In this document: one piece after another, positions 35,888-44,908 of the stretch
Layout of the letters: every line of letters starts with the position of its first letter
Position numbering within the stretch: the stretch's first letter is position 1
Source: Amycolatopsis endophytica
Lineage (GTDB): Bacteria > Actinomycetota > Actinomycetes > Mycobacteriales > Pseudonocardiaceae
Direction: 5' to 3'
DNA: 64,000 bases
NCBI RefSeq assembly: GCF_013410405.1
Contig: NZ_JACCFK010000001.1
Coordinates: 1,550,001-1,614,000, forward strand
Position numbers and translations under genes: made by a program
The notes under the pieces: model-generated
Told to the model about the DNA's origin: nothing
Databases searched by the model: none
What the model saw: the letters and a program-made list of their open reading frames with translations, nothing else

Positions 35888-37448
35888 GCAGGAACCGCTG
35901 CACCTTGCCGCTCGGCGTCTTCGGCAGCTCCGGCACGAAGTGCACCTGACGCGGATAGGCGTGCGCGGCGAAGCGCGTCTTCACCAGCTGCTGCAGCTCC
36001 GCGACCAGCTCCTCGCCGGGCTCGGCACCCGCGCGGAGCACGACGAACGCGGCCAGCACCTCGCCCCGCAGCTCGTCCGGCAGCCCGACGACGGCCGCCT
36101 CGGCGACGGACTCGTGCTGCAGCAGCACGCTCTCCACCTCGAACGGCCCGATCCGGTACCCGGCCATCAGGATCACGTCGTCGTCCCGCGACGCGAACGT
36201 GAAGTAGCCGTCCGGGGACTTCGTCGCCACGTCGCCGGTCAGGTACCAGCGGCCGTCCGCGGAGAACCGTTCCGCGGTGCGGTCGGGCGCGTCGCGGTAG
36301 CCGGTGAACCACATCAGCGGGCTCTCGTGCAGGTCGACGGCCACGCGGCCCTGTTCCCCGTCCGGCGCGACCTCGTCGGAGTCCGGCCGCAGCACCTGGG
36401 CCGCCCAGCCCGGCAGCACGCGCCCCATCGAGCCCGGCCGCAGCTCGCCCCGCACGTCCGGGTGCCAGCCGTTGCCGATCACCATGCCCAGCTCGGTCTG
36501 GCCGTAGTGGTCCAGGATCGGCACGCCGAAGCTCTTCCGCGCCCACTCGATGACGTCGGGGTTCAGCGGCTCGCCCGCGGACGAGCAGTGCCGCAGCGCG
36601 AGCCCGTCCGGCACCGGCACGTCGGCGTTGCGCAGCGCCCGGTACACCGTCGGCCCGGCGGTGAAGTTGGTGACGCCGAAACGTTCCAGCACCGCGTAGG
36701 TCAGCTCCGGCGAGAACCCGGCGTGCAGCAGGAGGCTGCGCTGCCCGAGGGCCAATGGGCCGATCAGGGCGTAGTACAGCCCGTACGCCCAGCCCGGGTC
36801 GGCGGCGTTCCAGAACACGTCGCCGGGCCGCTGGTCCAGGCCGGTCTCCTGGTACATCCGGAACGTGGCGAGCGCACGGGCCGGGATCGGCACACCCTTC
36901 GGCGTTCCCGTCGTGCCGGAGGTGTACAGCTCGATGATCGTGCCGTCGCCGCCCACCGTCTCCGGTTCCGGCTGCGGTTCGGCGCGCAACAGGTCGGCGA
37001 ACGCGAGGTCGTCGCCGCTCGCCTCCCCGGTGACGATCACCCGCCGCTCACCAGGGACTTCGTCGAGCTTCGCGCGCTGCGACGCGTCCGCGACGACCAC
37101 CCGCACGCCACCGGTCCTGGTCTCGATCGCGGGCGGCGCGAACGCGGTGAACAGCGGCACCTGCACCGCGCCCAGCCGCCAGATCCCCAGCACCGCGACG
37201 ACGAGGTCCGCGGACTTCGCCATCAGCGTCGCGACGCGGTCACCACGGCCGACGCCCAGACCGGCGAGCGACGTCGCGAAGCGCGCGGACGCGTCCCGCA
37301 ACTCGCCGAACGTGACGTCCCGGCTGGTCAGGTCCGGTTCGACCACCGTGAGCGCCACGGCGTCGGCCGGGTGGTCGTCGCACAGCAGCCGCGCCACGCA
37401 GGCGCCGGGCCGGTCGTAGCGGGACAGCAGGTCGGCGATGCTCGTCAT
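35874..37448 (-). CDS. Acetyl/medium-chain acyl-CoA synthetase-like ligase
   Basis: A 524-residue AMP-forming synthetase that activates a carboxylate to its CoA ester. It has P-loop LYTSGTTGTPKGVP (about 169-182), NAADPGWAYGLYY (Acs/MACS-type), DHYGQTELGM, WYLTGDVATKSPDGYFTFASRDDDVI and the C-terminal TPSGKVQRF with catalytic lysine. The WAYG and GYRIGPFEVES segments point to the Acs/MACS branch rather than long-chain FadD. The ATG at 37448 gives the right length. No pathway partner is adjacent. Confidence 0.88.
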   Translation of the reverse strand: MTSIADLLSRYDRPGACVARLLCDDHPADAVALTVVEPDLTSRDVTFGELRDASARFATSLAGLGVGRGDRVATLMAKSADLVVAVLGIWRLGAVQVPLFTAFAPPAIETRTGGVRVVVADASQRAKLDEVPGERRVIVTGEASGDDLAFADLLRAEPQPEPETVGGDGTIIELYTSGTTGTPKGVPIPARALATFRMYQETGLDQRPGDVFWNAADPGWAYGLYYALIGPLALGQRSLLLHAGFSPELTYAVLERFGVTNFTAGPTVYRALRNADVPVPDGLALRHCSSAGEPLNPDVIEWARKSFGVPILDHYGQTELGMVIGNGWHPDVRGELRPGSMGRVLPGWAAQVLRPDSDEVAPDGEQGRVAVDLHESPLMWFTGYRDAPDRTAERFSADGRWYLTGDVATKSPDGYFTFASRDDDVILMAGYRIGPFEVESVLLQHESVAEAAVVGLPDELRGEVLAAFVVLRAGAEPGEELVAELQQLVKTRFAAHAYPRQVHFVPELPKTPSGKVQRFLLRKS

Positions 37449-37544
37449 GAGCGCATGCTGCTCGGCCGCGCCGCCGTCCGCCACCCCCGGATGGGGGCCG
37501 ATCAGCGTCTGGTGCCGCCCGCCCGGCTGGTGCTGGAATGTCCT

Positions 37545-37949
37545 ATGCGGATCAGCGATCCCGGTGAGCCGGTCGCGGCGCGGCGACGGCTCGTCCTCGC
37601 CAGCGTCGCCGGCTTCGCGCTGGGCGCCGGGCTGATCGGCGTGCTGTGGGCGTCCAGCACCGCGGTGAGCGGCCCGACCGCGGACGCCAGAGCCGCCTGC
37701 GACGCGCTGTCCAGGGCCGGGCCGCTGCCCGAGGGCCGGATCGGCCGGGGCACGCTCGAACCCGGCGTGCTGCAGCACATCATGGCGGCCGACCAGCTCG
37801 CCTCGGCGGCCGCCGAGGTCAGCTCGGCCTACGACGACCTCGCCGACCGCATCGACGGTGTCCGCCGGATGGCGCTGAGCCTCAACTTCGCCGACCCCAA
37901 CGGTCGCCGCGACCTCGCCGACGCCCGCGAACTGTGCGACACCATATGA
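37545..37949 (+). CDS. Small single-pass membrane protein of unknown function
   Basis: A 134-residue protein with one N-terminal helix (about 15-38) that may be an uncleaved signal anchor. The outer part has two cysteines (AACDAL, ARELCDTI) flanking an Ala-rich helical region with HIMAADQLASAAAEVSSAYDDLADR. It starts at an ATG shortly after a TGGAAT element and is divergent from the acyl-CoA synthetase. I do not recognise the family; the helical, two-Cys design suggests an envelope protein. Confidence 0.65.
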   Translation: MRISDPGEPVAARRRLVLASVAGFALGAGLIGVLWASSTAVSGPTADARAACDALSRAGPLPEGRIGRGTLEPGVLQHIMAADQLASAAAEVSSAYDDLADRIDGVRRMALSLNFADPNGRRDLADARELCDTI

Positions 37950-37974
37950 CGTTGGGGAGCCGGGGGCGGTGGCG

Positions 37975-38625
37975 TTACCGGCCGCCGCCGTTGCCCTTTT
38001 CGATGGTCTTGACCGTGAGCTGCTCGCCAGGGATCTTGTCGCTCGCGCAGCCAGTGGTGGGCAGCTCGACGAACATCGAGGCCGTCTCCTGCGGCGGGTA
38101 GATCCGCAGGCCGCGCACCTGCTGCGGCTGGCAGGTCACCGTGTCGTAGTTCTGCACGTTGACGAACCCGATCTCGGCGTAGGCGGTGTCGCCGTTGTTC
38201 AGCGTGAAGGCCCCGCCCTTCTCGCCCTTCCGGACCGCTGGGGCGCCCACCTGGTGCCCGTCCTCGCCCGCGACGTAGGAGACGCCGGGGAAGCCCTGGA
38301 TGACACACGGGTGGTCACTCACGTTCGTGAAGATCAGCGGCCGGTACACGGTGCCGGCACCGGCGTCGCCCTGGCCCATCGTGAGCTTGAGGTCGCCGGA
38401 CTTGCACAGCGTGTCGGCGGTCTTCGTGCCGGTGGCCTCGTCCGGTGCGCTGGTCGTGGCGCTTTCGGTCGTCGGCGCCGCGGCCGAGGTGCTCTGCGGG
38501 GTGGTGGCCGGAGCGCTCGACTCCGCGGCGTTCTCGGTTCCTGCCGTCCCGCACCCGGTCACCACGGCCGCCAGGGCGGCGGCCGACACACCCAGTCCGA
38601 TGCGCACTGCGTTCACTCGAAGCAC
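37975..38625 (-). CDS. DUF4232-domain lipoprotein
   Basis: A 216-residue exported lipoprotein. The signal peptide ends in the lipobox VVTGC (Cys about 24). A Ser/Thr/Ala-rich linker of about 45 residues leads to a DUF4232 beta-sandwich: RPLIFTNVSDHPCVIQGFPGVSYV, then CQPQQVRGLRIYPP. DUF4232 occurs in actinobacterial secreted proteins of unknown role. The GTG at 38625 has a GGGAGGGGAAA Shine-Dalgarno. The 152 bp upstream to 38777 contain only its promoter region and the tail of the mutase transcript. Confidence 0.85.
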   Translation of the reverse strand: MLRVNAVRIGLGVSAAALAAVVTGCGTAGTENAAESSAPATTPQSTSAAAPTTESATTSAPDEATGTKTADTLCKSGDLKLTMGQGDAGAGTVYRPLIFTNVSDHPCVIQGFPGVSYVAGEDGHQVGAPAVRKGEKGGAFTLNNGDTAYAEIGFVNVQNYDTVTCQPQQVRGLRIYPPQETASMFVELPTTGCASDKIPGEQLTVKTIEKGNGGGR

Positions 38626-38777
38626 GATCTTTCCCCTCCCTGTGCTGATCGAAGCACTACCCGGAGGACGTGCGGTCCACACGCAGGGTTGCGCGGGCTA
38701 CGCGATTCTCCGACCATCCGCGGCGACATGCGGTGAAAGTACAACAGGGCGGGATCCGGTACCGGCCGGAATGTCGC

Positions 38778-39395
38778 CTACATGGGCATTCCGACCCAGT
38801 TCAGGCATCGCCAGCCGCCGTCGGTCCGCCGCTCCAGCTCGATGACGCCGGTGTTCGGGACGAGACCCTGATCCGCCAGCTCGGGCCGCACGTTCGGGGC
38901 CAGCCATTCGGCGCCGAGCCGCATCAGGCCACCGTGGCTCACCAGCACCACGACATCCTCCGATCGGGTGGCAGCGTGACGCTGGGCAAGACCCTCGACC
39001 GCGGTGGTGAACCGCTTCCTGGCCTGCTCACCGGTCTCGCCGCCGGGCATCGCCACGTCCAGTTCACCGCGGGTCCACTGCGCGACGACGGACACGTACG
39101 TCTCGACCGCGGCCTGATCGTTGCGGCCTTCCAGGTCGCCGACGACGATCTCGTGCACACCCTCGACCCGCTCGACCGGCAGGCCCAGCGCCTGCGCCAG
39201 CGGAGCGGCGGTCTGTTGCGCGCGAGTCGCGTAGGAGGCGTGGACGGCCCGCACCGGCTCGGCCGCGAGCTTCCCGGCGAGCTGCCGCGCCTGCTCCCGG
39301 CCCAGCTCGGTCAGTTCGGGACCGGGCAGGGCGGTGTCGAGGATCTTCGCCACGTTGGCCGGGGTCTGCCCGTGCCTGACCAGGTACAGCTTCAC
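38778..39395 (-). CDS. Histidine phosphatase/phosphoglycerate mutase-family protein (Rv3837c-like)
   Basis: A 205-residue member of the histidine phosphatase superfamily. The catalytic RHG motif is at the N-terminus (LYLVRHGQTPAN, His about 8), the acidic residue is in EIVVGDLEGR and the second His is in VLVSHGGLMRL. Small actinobacterial members dephosphorylate varied metabolites rather than phosphoglycerate. Its GTG overlaps the PheA stop (GTGA), the same arrangement as Rv3838c-Rv3837c. Confidence 0.88.
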   Translation of the reverse strand: MKLYLVRHGQTPANVAKILDTALPGPELTELGREQARQLAGKLAAEPVRAVHASYATRAQQTAAPLAQALGLPVERVEGVHEIVVGDLEGRNDQAAVETYVSVVAQWTRGELDVAMPGGETGEQARKRFTTAVEGLAQRHAATRSEDVVVLVSHGGLMRLGAEWLAPNVRPELADQGLVPNTGVIELERRTDGGWRCLNWVGMPM

Positions 39396-40306
39396 GCCTG
39401 CTCCCCTCTCTGCACGGCCGCGACCCAGCCGTCGGCATCGGCGAAATCCTCGTTGCGGGCCGCGGGTTCGATGGTGGCGCGGACCCCGTCGGCGCGGGCG
39501 AACGAGCCGAGGAACCGGACATCGCGGCAGCGACGGCGCAGCGCGGACACCGCGTCGGCGATGCGTGGTTCCGCCACGTGCCCCTCGAAGTCGATGAAGA
39601 ACCGGTACTCGCCGAAGTTCTGCTTGTTCGGACGGGCATCGAGGCGCGTCAGGTTGATGCCGCGGGTCGCGAGTTCGGTGAGCAGCGCGGCGAGTGTGCC
39701 GGTGCGGTTGGCGGCCGCCGCGACGAGCGACGTGCGGTCGGCACCCGTCGGATCGGGCAGCGTCACCGGGGGTTTGCGCATCAGCAGGAACCGCGTGCGG
39801 GCGTCGCGGACATCGGCGACCTCGGTGGCCAGCACCTTCAGCGGGTAGTGCTCGACCGCCACCGGCGCCGTCACCGCCGCGTCGAACTCCCCGGCCTGCA
39901 CCGCGACCGCGGCGGCGGCGGTCGATCCCGCGGCCACCGCGCGCGCGCCGGGCAGGTTCTCCTCCAGCCACTGGCGAACCTGGGCCAGCGCGTGCGGATG
40001 GCTCGCCACCGTACGGATTTCGCCGGCGTCCTCGCGTGTGAGGACGCTGAAATGCACCGGCAGCAAGGCTTCCGCGACACCGATCAGCGGCTCGCGCTCG
40101 GCGAGGCTGTCCAGCGTCGCGGGAACGGCGCCCTCGACGGAGTTCTCGACCGGCACGCACGCCGCGTCGGCCTCGCCCTTGCGGACGGCGTCGAGCGCCT
40201 GCGGGATCGTTTCGGCGGCGACGAGTTCGTCTCCCGGCGTGGTGAAAGTGCGGGCCGCCTGCTCGGTGAACGTCCCGATCGGCCCGAAATATGCGATCCG
40301 TGACAC
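39392..40306 (-). CDS. pheA: Prephenate dehydratase
   Basis: Monofunctional enzyme converting prephenate to phenylpyruvate in phenylalanine synthesis. The 304-residue protein has YFGPIGTFTEQAA at the N-terminus, the periplasmic-binding-like catalytic fold with VPVENSVEGAV and the catalytic TRF in ARTRFLLM (about 178), then an ACT regulatory domain starting NRTGTLAALLTELA with the phenylalanine-binding region and NFGEYRFFIDFEGH. The GTG start is 6 nt after TAGCCT. Feedback inhibition via ACT is expected. Confidence 0.95.
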   Translation of the reverse strand: MSRIAYFGPIGTFTEQAARTFTTPGDELVAAETIPQALDAVRKGEADAACVPVENSVEGAVPATLDSLAEREPLIGVAEALLPVHFSVLTREDAGEIRTVASHPHALAQVRQWLEENLPGARAVAAGSTAAAAVAVQAGEFDAAVTAPVAVEHYPLKVLATEVADVRDARTRFLLMRKPPVTLPDPTGADRTSLVAAAANRTGTLAALLTELATRGINLTRLDARPNKQNFGEYRFFIDFEGHVAEPRIADAVSALRRRCRDVRFLGSFARADGVRATIEPAARNEDFADADGWVAAVQRGEQA

Positions 40307-40312
40307 GCCGAC

Positions 40313-40318
40313 AGGCTA
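40313..40318 (-). promoter_or_regulatory. -10 box of leaderless pheA promoter
   Basis: TAGCCT on the minus strand, 6 nt before the GTG at 40306. Confidence 0.55.
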
Positions 40319-40403
40319 CGCACCGCGGCCGGTGCTGCTCTGTTCAGGCGTTCGAGTGGGTCTCGTGGTTACGTGCAGTCGCGTTTTTTGGCATGGTGTA
40401 GGG

Positions 40404-41018
40404 GTGACTGCCGAATCGGGCACCCAACCCACCGGCAAGCGAACGGAGGACCAGGTCGCACCCGCAACTCCCGCCCTGGTGCTGTGTGCCGTCGACGAAC
40501 CACTCGCCAGCGCGTGGCGATCCGTTGTGGACACCATGACCGGATCGGTGCGCGTGCACCGGGGTTCGGTGCTGGACGTGGTCGCCGACGCCGTGGTGAG
40601 CCCGGCGAACTCGTCCGGCTGGATGCGCGGCGGGATCGACGCCGTCTACGCGCGGGCGTTCCCGTCGGTCGAACAGAACGTGCGCAGCGCGGTCCTCGCC
40701 TACCACGGCGGCGAACTCCCCGTCGGCGACGCGGTCGTGGTGCCCACCGGTGAGCCCGCGCCGGCGTGGCTGATCAGCGCGCCGACGATGCGTGAGCCCG
40801 GCGAACGCCTGCCCGCCGACACGGTGCACCCGTACCTGGCGGCGCGAGCGGTGTTCCTGCGCTGGCGCGACGGCACGCTCGAACAGGGCGTCCCGGTGCG
40901 CGCGGTCGTCGAAACGATCGCGATGCCCGGTCTGGGCACCGGGGTCGGCGGGGTCGGTCCGGAGACCTGCGCCCGTCAGGTCGCGGCGGCCTGGGACGAG
41001 GTCTTCCGGCGGAAATAA
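40404..41018 (+). CDS. Macro-domain protein
   Basis: A 204-residue protein whose residues 45-204 form a macro domain, the ADP-ribose binding fold. VVADAVVSPANSSGWMRGGID is the first ligand loop and TIAMPGLGTGVGGVGPETCARQ the phosphate-binding loop. The N-terminal 40 residues look disordered. Macro domains may remove ADP-ribose from proteins or nucleic acids, or hydrolyse its derivatives. The Asn/Gly-rich loop resembles tail-type macro proteins rather than PARG. GTG start; the divergent neighbour is pheA. Confidence 0.82.
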   Translation: MTAESGTQPTGKRTEDQVAPATPALVLCAVDEPLASAWRSVVDTMTGSVRVHRGSVLDVVADAVVSPANSSGWMRGGIDAVYARAFPSVEQNVRSAVLAYHGGELPVGDAVVVPTGEPAPAWLISAPTMREPGERLPADTVHPYLAARAVFLRWRDGTLEQGVPVRAVVETIAMPGLGTGVGGVGPETCARQVAAAWDEVFRRK

Positions 41019-41161
41019 CGCTCCCGCGCTGGTCACCAGGCGGATCCGGGCCGCGTGTAGAAGGTCACAGCGCATTCACGCGCGGTAAGCCCTACCGTTG
41101 AAGCTGCGTTACCGGAGATGTCGACGCCAGCCCAGCCCACCGACGGGCAAGGAGTGTGGGA

Positions 41162-42094
41162 ATGCCACGGGTACGTGAGCTCAGCCCGTACGTCGAGCTC
41201 CACCGGGAGCAGTGGCGGGAACTGCGCCGCAGCACCCCGCTGCCGCTGACGGCCGAGGAGCTGCGCCGCCTGCGGGGCCTCGGGGAGCAGATCGACCTGA
41301 CCGAGGTCGCCGAGATCTACCTGCCGCTGTCGCGGATGATCAACCTGCAGGTCGCGGCCCGTCAGCGTCTGTACGAGGCGACCACGAGCTTCCTCGGCGA
41401 GGACTGCCGCGGCACGAAGGTGCCGTTCGTGATCGGCATCGCGGGCAGCGTCGCGGTCGGCAAGTCGACCACCGCGCGCATCCTGCGCACCCTGCTCGCC
41501 CGCTGGCCCGACCACCCGCGCGTCGACCTGGTCACCACCGACGGGTTCCTGTACCCGAAGGCCGAGCTGGTGCGGCGCGGCATCATGCACCGCAAGGGCT
41601 TCCCGGAGAGCTACGACCGCCGCGCGCTGCTGCGGTTCGTGTCCGACGTCAAGTCCGGCGCCGAATCGGTCAGCGCGCCGGTGTACTCCCACCTGGCCTA
41701 CGACATCCTGCCCGGCGAGGAGCAGGTCGTGAACCGGCCGGACATCCTCATCATCGAGGGCCTCAACGTGCTGCAGCCGGGCCCGAGCCTGACCGTGTCG
41801 GACCTGTTCGACTTCTCCATCTACGTCGACGCGCACATCGAGGACATCGAACACTGGTACGTGGAGCGGTTCCTCAAACTGCGCGGCACGGCCTTCGCCG
41901 ACCCCGCCTCGCACTTCCACCACTTCGCGACGCTGGACGACGTCGAGGCCCGCGCCGAGGCGCGGCACCTGTGGCGCACCATCAACGAACCGAACCTGGT
42001 GGACAACATCCTGCCGACCCGCCCGCGCGCGACGCTGGTGCTCCGAAAGGACGCCGACCACAGCATCAACCGCGTCCGCCTGCGCAAACTGTAG
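41162..42094 (+). CDS. coaA: Pantothenate kinase, type I
   Basis: First enzyme of coenzyme A synthesis, phosphorylating pantothenate. The 310-residue protein has P-loop [14 protein letters not shown] (about 93-106), [16 protein letters not shown], the substrate segment [14 protein letters not shown] and [11 protein letters not shown]. The [17 protein letters not shown] and [10 protein letters not shown] motifs are typical of the bacterial CoaA enzyme, which is feedback-inhibited by CoA. The ATG has AAGGAG upstream. The 143 bp before it contain TACCGT as a likely -10 element. Confidence 0.96.
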   Translation: MPRVRELSPYVELHREQWRELRRSTPLPLTAEELRRLRGLGEQIDLTEVAEIYLPLSRMINLQVAARQRLYEATTSFLGEDCRGTKVPFVIGIAGSVAVGKSTTARILRTLLARWPDHPRVDLVTTDGFLYPKAELVRRGIMHRKGFPESYDRRALLRFVSDVKSGAESVSAPVYSHLAYDILPGEEQVVNRPDILIIEGLNVLQPGPSLTVSDLFDFSIYVDAHIEDIEHWYVERFLKLRGTAFADPASHFHHFATLDDVEARAEARHLWRTINEPNLVDNILPTRPRATLVLRKDADHSINRVRLRKL

Positions 42095-42221
42095 GCGCCT
42101 CCTCGGCCGAACGGCTGATTCCGCCGTCGGAGTGGTAACCGGTTGGCCGATACCGCCGGTAGGCCGCGAACCGCACCCTGTAGTACAGGAAACACGCTCT
42201 GACCAGGGAGGAGGCCCGCCG

Positions 42222-42344
42222 ATGTTCGCGATCATCGCCACCTGGGTCGGCGCCGTGCTCGGGATCACGGTGCTGCTGGTGATGGCCTTCGGTGCGTTCG
42301 TCCTCGACTTCGAAGACGCGCTCGCCGACCGCCGCCGTACCTAA
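42222..42344 (+). CDS. 40-residue single-helix membrane peptide
   Basis: A very small gene with a strong Shine-Dalgarno GGGAGGAGG 7 nt before the ATG. The product has one membrane helix (about 4-27) followed by an acidic then basic tail ending DRRRT. It lies 127 bp after coaA and overlaps the stop of the convergent B1 gene by 4 bp. Function unknown; its coding nature is supported by the Shine-Dalgarno and clean helix. Confidence 0.6.
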   Translation: MFAIIATWVGAVLGITVLLVMAFGAFVLDFEDALADRRRT

Positions 42345-43822
42345 GCCGGTCCGTCGTCGGTGGTGACCTGCAGGTCGTCGAGGGCGGTCAGGTAGTCGTC
42401 GAGGTCGAACTCCAGTTCGTCGTCCTCGTCGTAGGTGAGCCGCTCCTCGAGGACCGCGGTCAGCTCCGCCAGGACCTCGTCGCGTTCCAGGCCGGACTCG
42501 GTCAGGCGCTGCGCGGCCGCCCACGTCTCGGCGGGCTCGCCGTCCCACAGCTGGTCGACGACCGTGGTCAGCGCGACCGCACGCAGCTCCGACTCGTCGT
42601 CTTCGAACTCCGCCGCGAACTCGGCCAGCACGAGCATGCGCCGCTGCTCCGGATCGGACGGGTCGAGCTCGACCTCGTCGTCCTCGGTCTCGACGGTCAG
42701 CGACGGGAGGGCGAACTGGCGGCGTTCGAGCAGCTCCTGCACGGCGTCCGGGGTGAGGTCGTCGGAACCGGCCAGGTAGGCGTCCAAAGAGGACTCACCT
42801 TCGGGCTCGCGGTCGTCCAGCCTGTCCTCGACGGCCTCGACCAGCGCGGTGAGGGCGTCCTCGGCCAGGCCGTCGCGCTCGCCGAACACGCGCGCCCACA
42901 CCGGCAGCAGCGCGGCCATCGCCGCGTCCTGCTCGTCGGTCAGCTCGATCTGCCCGTCGTCCACGAAATCCACAAAGGACGTCAGCTTGGCCGGGCCGAC
43001 CCGCAGCGGGCGCCGCGAGTCGTGCTCCAGCCCGAACTCGATGACGCGCAGCGCGACCACGCGGGCGTCCTCGCTGTCGCCGACCTCGTCGCCGGCCGCG
43101 GCGAAGAAGGAGTCGATGATCTCGGCCTGCTCCTCGACGGTGAGCGGCTCCGGCTCCTCGACCTCGTCCGGCTCCGGCAGGGTGCGCAGCCGGGCCAGCG
43201 CGAGCGCGCGGAACCGGACGAAGTCCTCGCCCACCTCGGGCTCGGCCTGCCATTCGGTGCCCGCGAAGGCGTCCGCGACCACCTCGTGCGCGACCTCGGG
43301 GCCGATCCGCTCGCTGGTCGACTCGCCGACGGCCCGCAGCTCGGCCAGCACGTCCTGGGGCGACTCGACGATCGCGGCGTCGGTGACCCATCCGCCGAAG
43401 CTGCCGTAGTTGATCGAGACGACCAGCCCGTGGGTGCCGAACGAGACCAGCACGGAACTCTCGTCGCCGTAGACGTCCGTGGTGCGCCAGCACTCGCCCG
43501 CGGTGACCTGGTTCAGCCGCGGCGCCCACGCCGGTTCGGGCAGGCCGAACTTCTCCAGCGCCAGTCCCGCGGCCTCGCGGTGGTCCTCGTCGGTGGCCAG
43601 CACCCGCAGCGCGGCCAGCGCCGGGACCAGGCGCTCCGGCTCGGCGGTCCGCGCGGCGAGGTCGATCAGCCCGGCCGCGAGATCGTCGTCGGCCTCCCAC
43701 CACTCGCCGAGGATCTCCGAGGTGACCAGCTCGACGCGGGTCGGATCGGCGTCGTTCCCCAGCTCGGCGAAGGCGTTCAGAACCTCGTCGAAGGGAGTCT
43801 CCAGCTGCGGCACCTCGGTCAT
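42341..43822 (-). CDS. Unknown acidic protein, family B copy 1 (of duplicated A-B pair)
   Basis: A 493-residue, strongly acidic, helical cytoplasmic protein. Its first 300 residues match the neighbour at 44909-46081: VELVTSEILGEWW here versus VELIASTILGDLW, then ECWRTTDVYGD versus ECWQQADVFGD, and LRVGPAKLTSF versus LRVGPGKFEVL. The C-terminal 150 residues (very Asp/Glu rich, predicted alpha helices) are extra in this copy. It is the last gene of a four-gene operon A2-B2-A1-B1. No catalytic motif is recognised; I do not recognise the family by name. Confidence 0.8.
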   Translation of the reverse strand: MTEVPQLETPFDEVLNAFAELGNDADPTRVELVTSEILGEWWEADDDLAAGLIDLAARTAEPERLVPALAALRVLATDEDHREAAGLALEKFGLPEPAWAPRLNQVTAGECWRTTDVYGDESSVLVSFGTHGLVVSINYGSFGGWVTDAAIVESPQDVLAELRAVGESTSERIGPEVAHEVVADAFAGTEWQAEPEVGEDFVRFRALALARLRTLPEPDEVEEPEPLTVEEQAEIIDSFFAAAGDEVGDSEDARVVALRVIEFGLEHDSRRPLRVGPAKLTSFVDFVDDGQIELTDEQDAAMAALLPVWARVFGERDGLAEDALTALVEAVEDRLDDREPEGESSLDAYLAGSDDLTPDAVQELLERRQFALPSLTVETEDDEVELDPSDPEQRRMLVLAEFAAEFEDDESELRAVALTTVVDQLWDGEPAETWAAAQRLTESGLERDEVLAELTAVLEERLTYDEDDELEFDLDDYLTALDDLQVTTDDGPA

Positions 43823-43873
43823 GGAGCCATGTTCGCACCAGCGGCGCCCGCCCCCACGAGCGGGACCGCCGTT

Positions 43874-44893
43874 TCACTCCTTGGGCAGAGCGATCCGGGC
43901 GTTCCGGATTTCGGCGATCAACCGGGCCTTGCGGCGGTGGGTCGCGACCAGCTCCGCGAGGTAGGGCGCGAACTCCGCCTGCCTGCCGACGGTGCGGTAC
44001 AGCGTGCGCAGCCGGCGCAGCGCCCGCGCGGCCTCGCGGTAGTGCTCGACGCTCTTGCGGCCGATCAGCTCGTCGACGTGGCGCCGGTGCACGTCCAGCA
44101 GCTCGGCGGCCTCGTCGCACCGGCCCGCGGCGACCAGACCGCCGATCAGCTCGTCGGCGTGCTCCGGGGTCGGCTCCCGCTCGAACTGGGCGCGCTGCAG
44201 GCTGAGCACGTCGTCGGCCAGCTCGGTCGCGGCCGGGTCCTGCTTGAGGGCGCGGGCGGCGTAGGTGATCGCCTCACCGGTGCGCCCGGCGGCCCGCAGC
44301 ACGCGGACGATGCGCAGGCTCGCCTCCAGCCGCGGGAGCTGCCGGGACAGGATCGCGACCAGGCCGTCGACGTCGCCGGAGATCTCCACGAGCTGCTCGT
44401 GCAGCCGCTCGGCCACCGCCTCCCGCACCGGGTCGCGGCGGGCCCTGTCGACGTGCGAGCGCAGCTGGGCCAGCCCGGTTTCGCCGAGCGCGGCGGCGAA
44501 CTCGGCCAGGTCCACCTCCGGCCGGGGGCCGTCGAACGCGATCCCCGCCAGCCAGTCCGCCAGCTCGACGGGGTCCGGCGGCCGCGCCACGCACGCCCGC
44601 GCGTAGAGGCCGAGCGCCCGGCGCAGCTCGGCGCCGTCGCCCTCGTCACGGCTGATGCGCTCGACGGTGCGGCGCGCGAGCGGGGCCACGTCGGCGCGGG
44701 TGCCGGAGTCGAGCAGGCGCTGCACGGTGTCCAGCACCGGGCCGATCGTGCTGGGCTCGGGTTCGCGCTCGGATGTCCCGGCCCGGTCTTCGAGCGACCG
44801 CCGCAGCTCCGGATCGCGCCCGGCCTGCTCCAGCAGCAACCCGGCCAGCGTCTCGGCGTCGAGGGATTTCAGGTAGGCGCGGAGATCGCTCAC
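43874..44893 (-). CDS. Unknown helical-repeat protein, family A copy 1
   Basis: A 339-residue protein made almost wholly of predicted helices, in TPR-like pairs. It begins SDLRAYLKSLDAETLAGLLL and ends RKARLIAEIRNARIALPKE, both closely mirrored in copy 2 (46078-47103). The GTG at 44893 aligns the N-terminus with copy 2; an ATG at 44902 would add three residues. It is 15 bp after B2 and 51 bp before B1. The fold suggests a scaffold or peptide-binding protein. Name of the family is not recognised with certainty; it may be related to actinobacterial DUF6880/SWIM-associated proteins. Confidence 0.78.
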   Translation of the reverse strand: MSDLRAYLKSLDAETLAGLLLEQAGRDPELRRSLEDRAGTSEREPEPSTIGPVLDTVQRLLDSGTRADVAPLARRTVERISRDEGDGAELRRALGLYARACVARPPDPVELADWLAGIAFDGPRPEVDLAEFAAALGETGLAQLRSHVDRARRDPVREAVAERLHEQLVEISGDVDGLVAILSRQLPRLEASLRIVRVLRAAGRTGEAITYAARALKQDPAATELADDVLSLQRAQFEREPTPEHADELIGGLVAAGRCDEAAELLDVHRRHVDELIGRKSVEHYREAARALRRLRTLYRTVGRQAEFAPYLAELVATHRRKARLIAEIRNARIALPKE

Positions 44894-44908
44894 CCCGCAC
44901 ATCCTGGC

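Noticed and set aside
38760-38790. Terminator hairpin (CGGAATG arms) at the phosphoglycerate mutase stop.
   Set aside because: The stem is only 7 bp with a long loop and no T run, and one arm lies within coding sequence.
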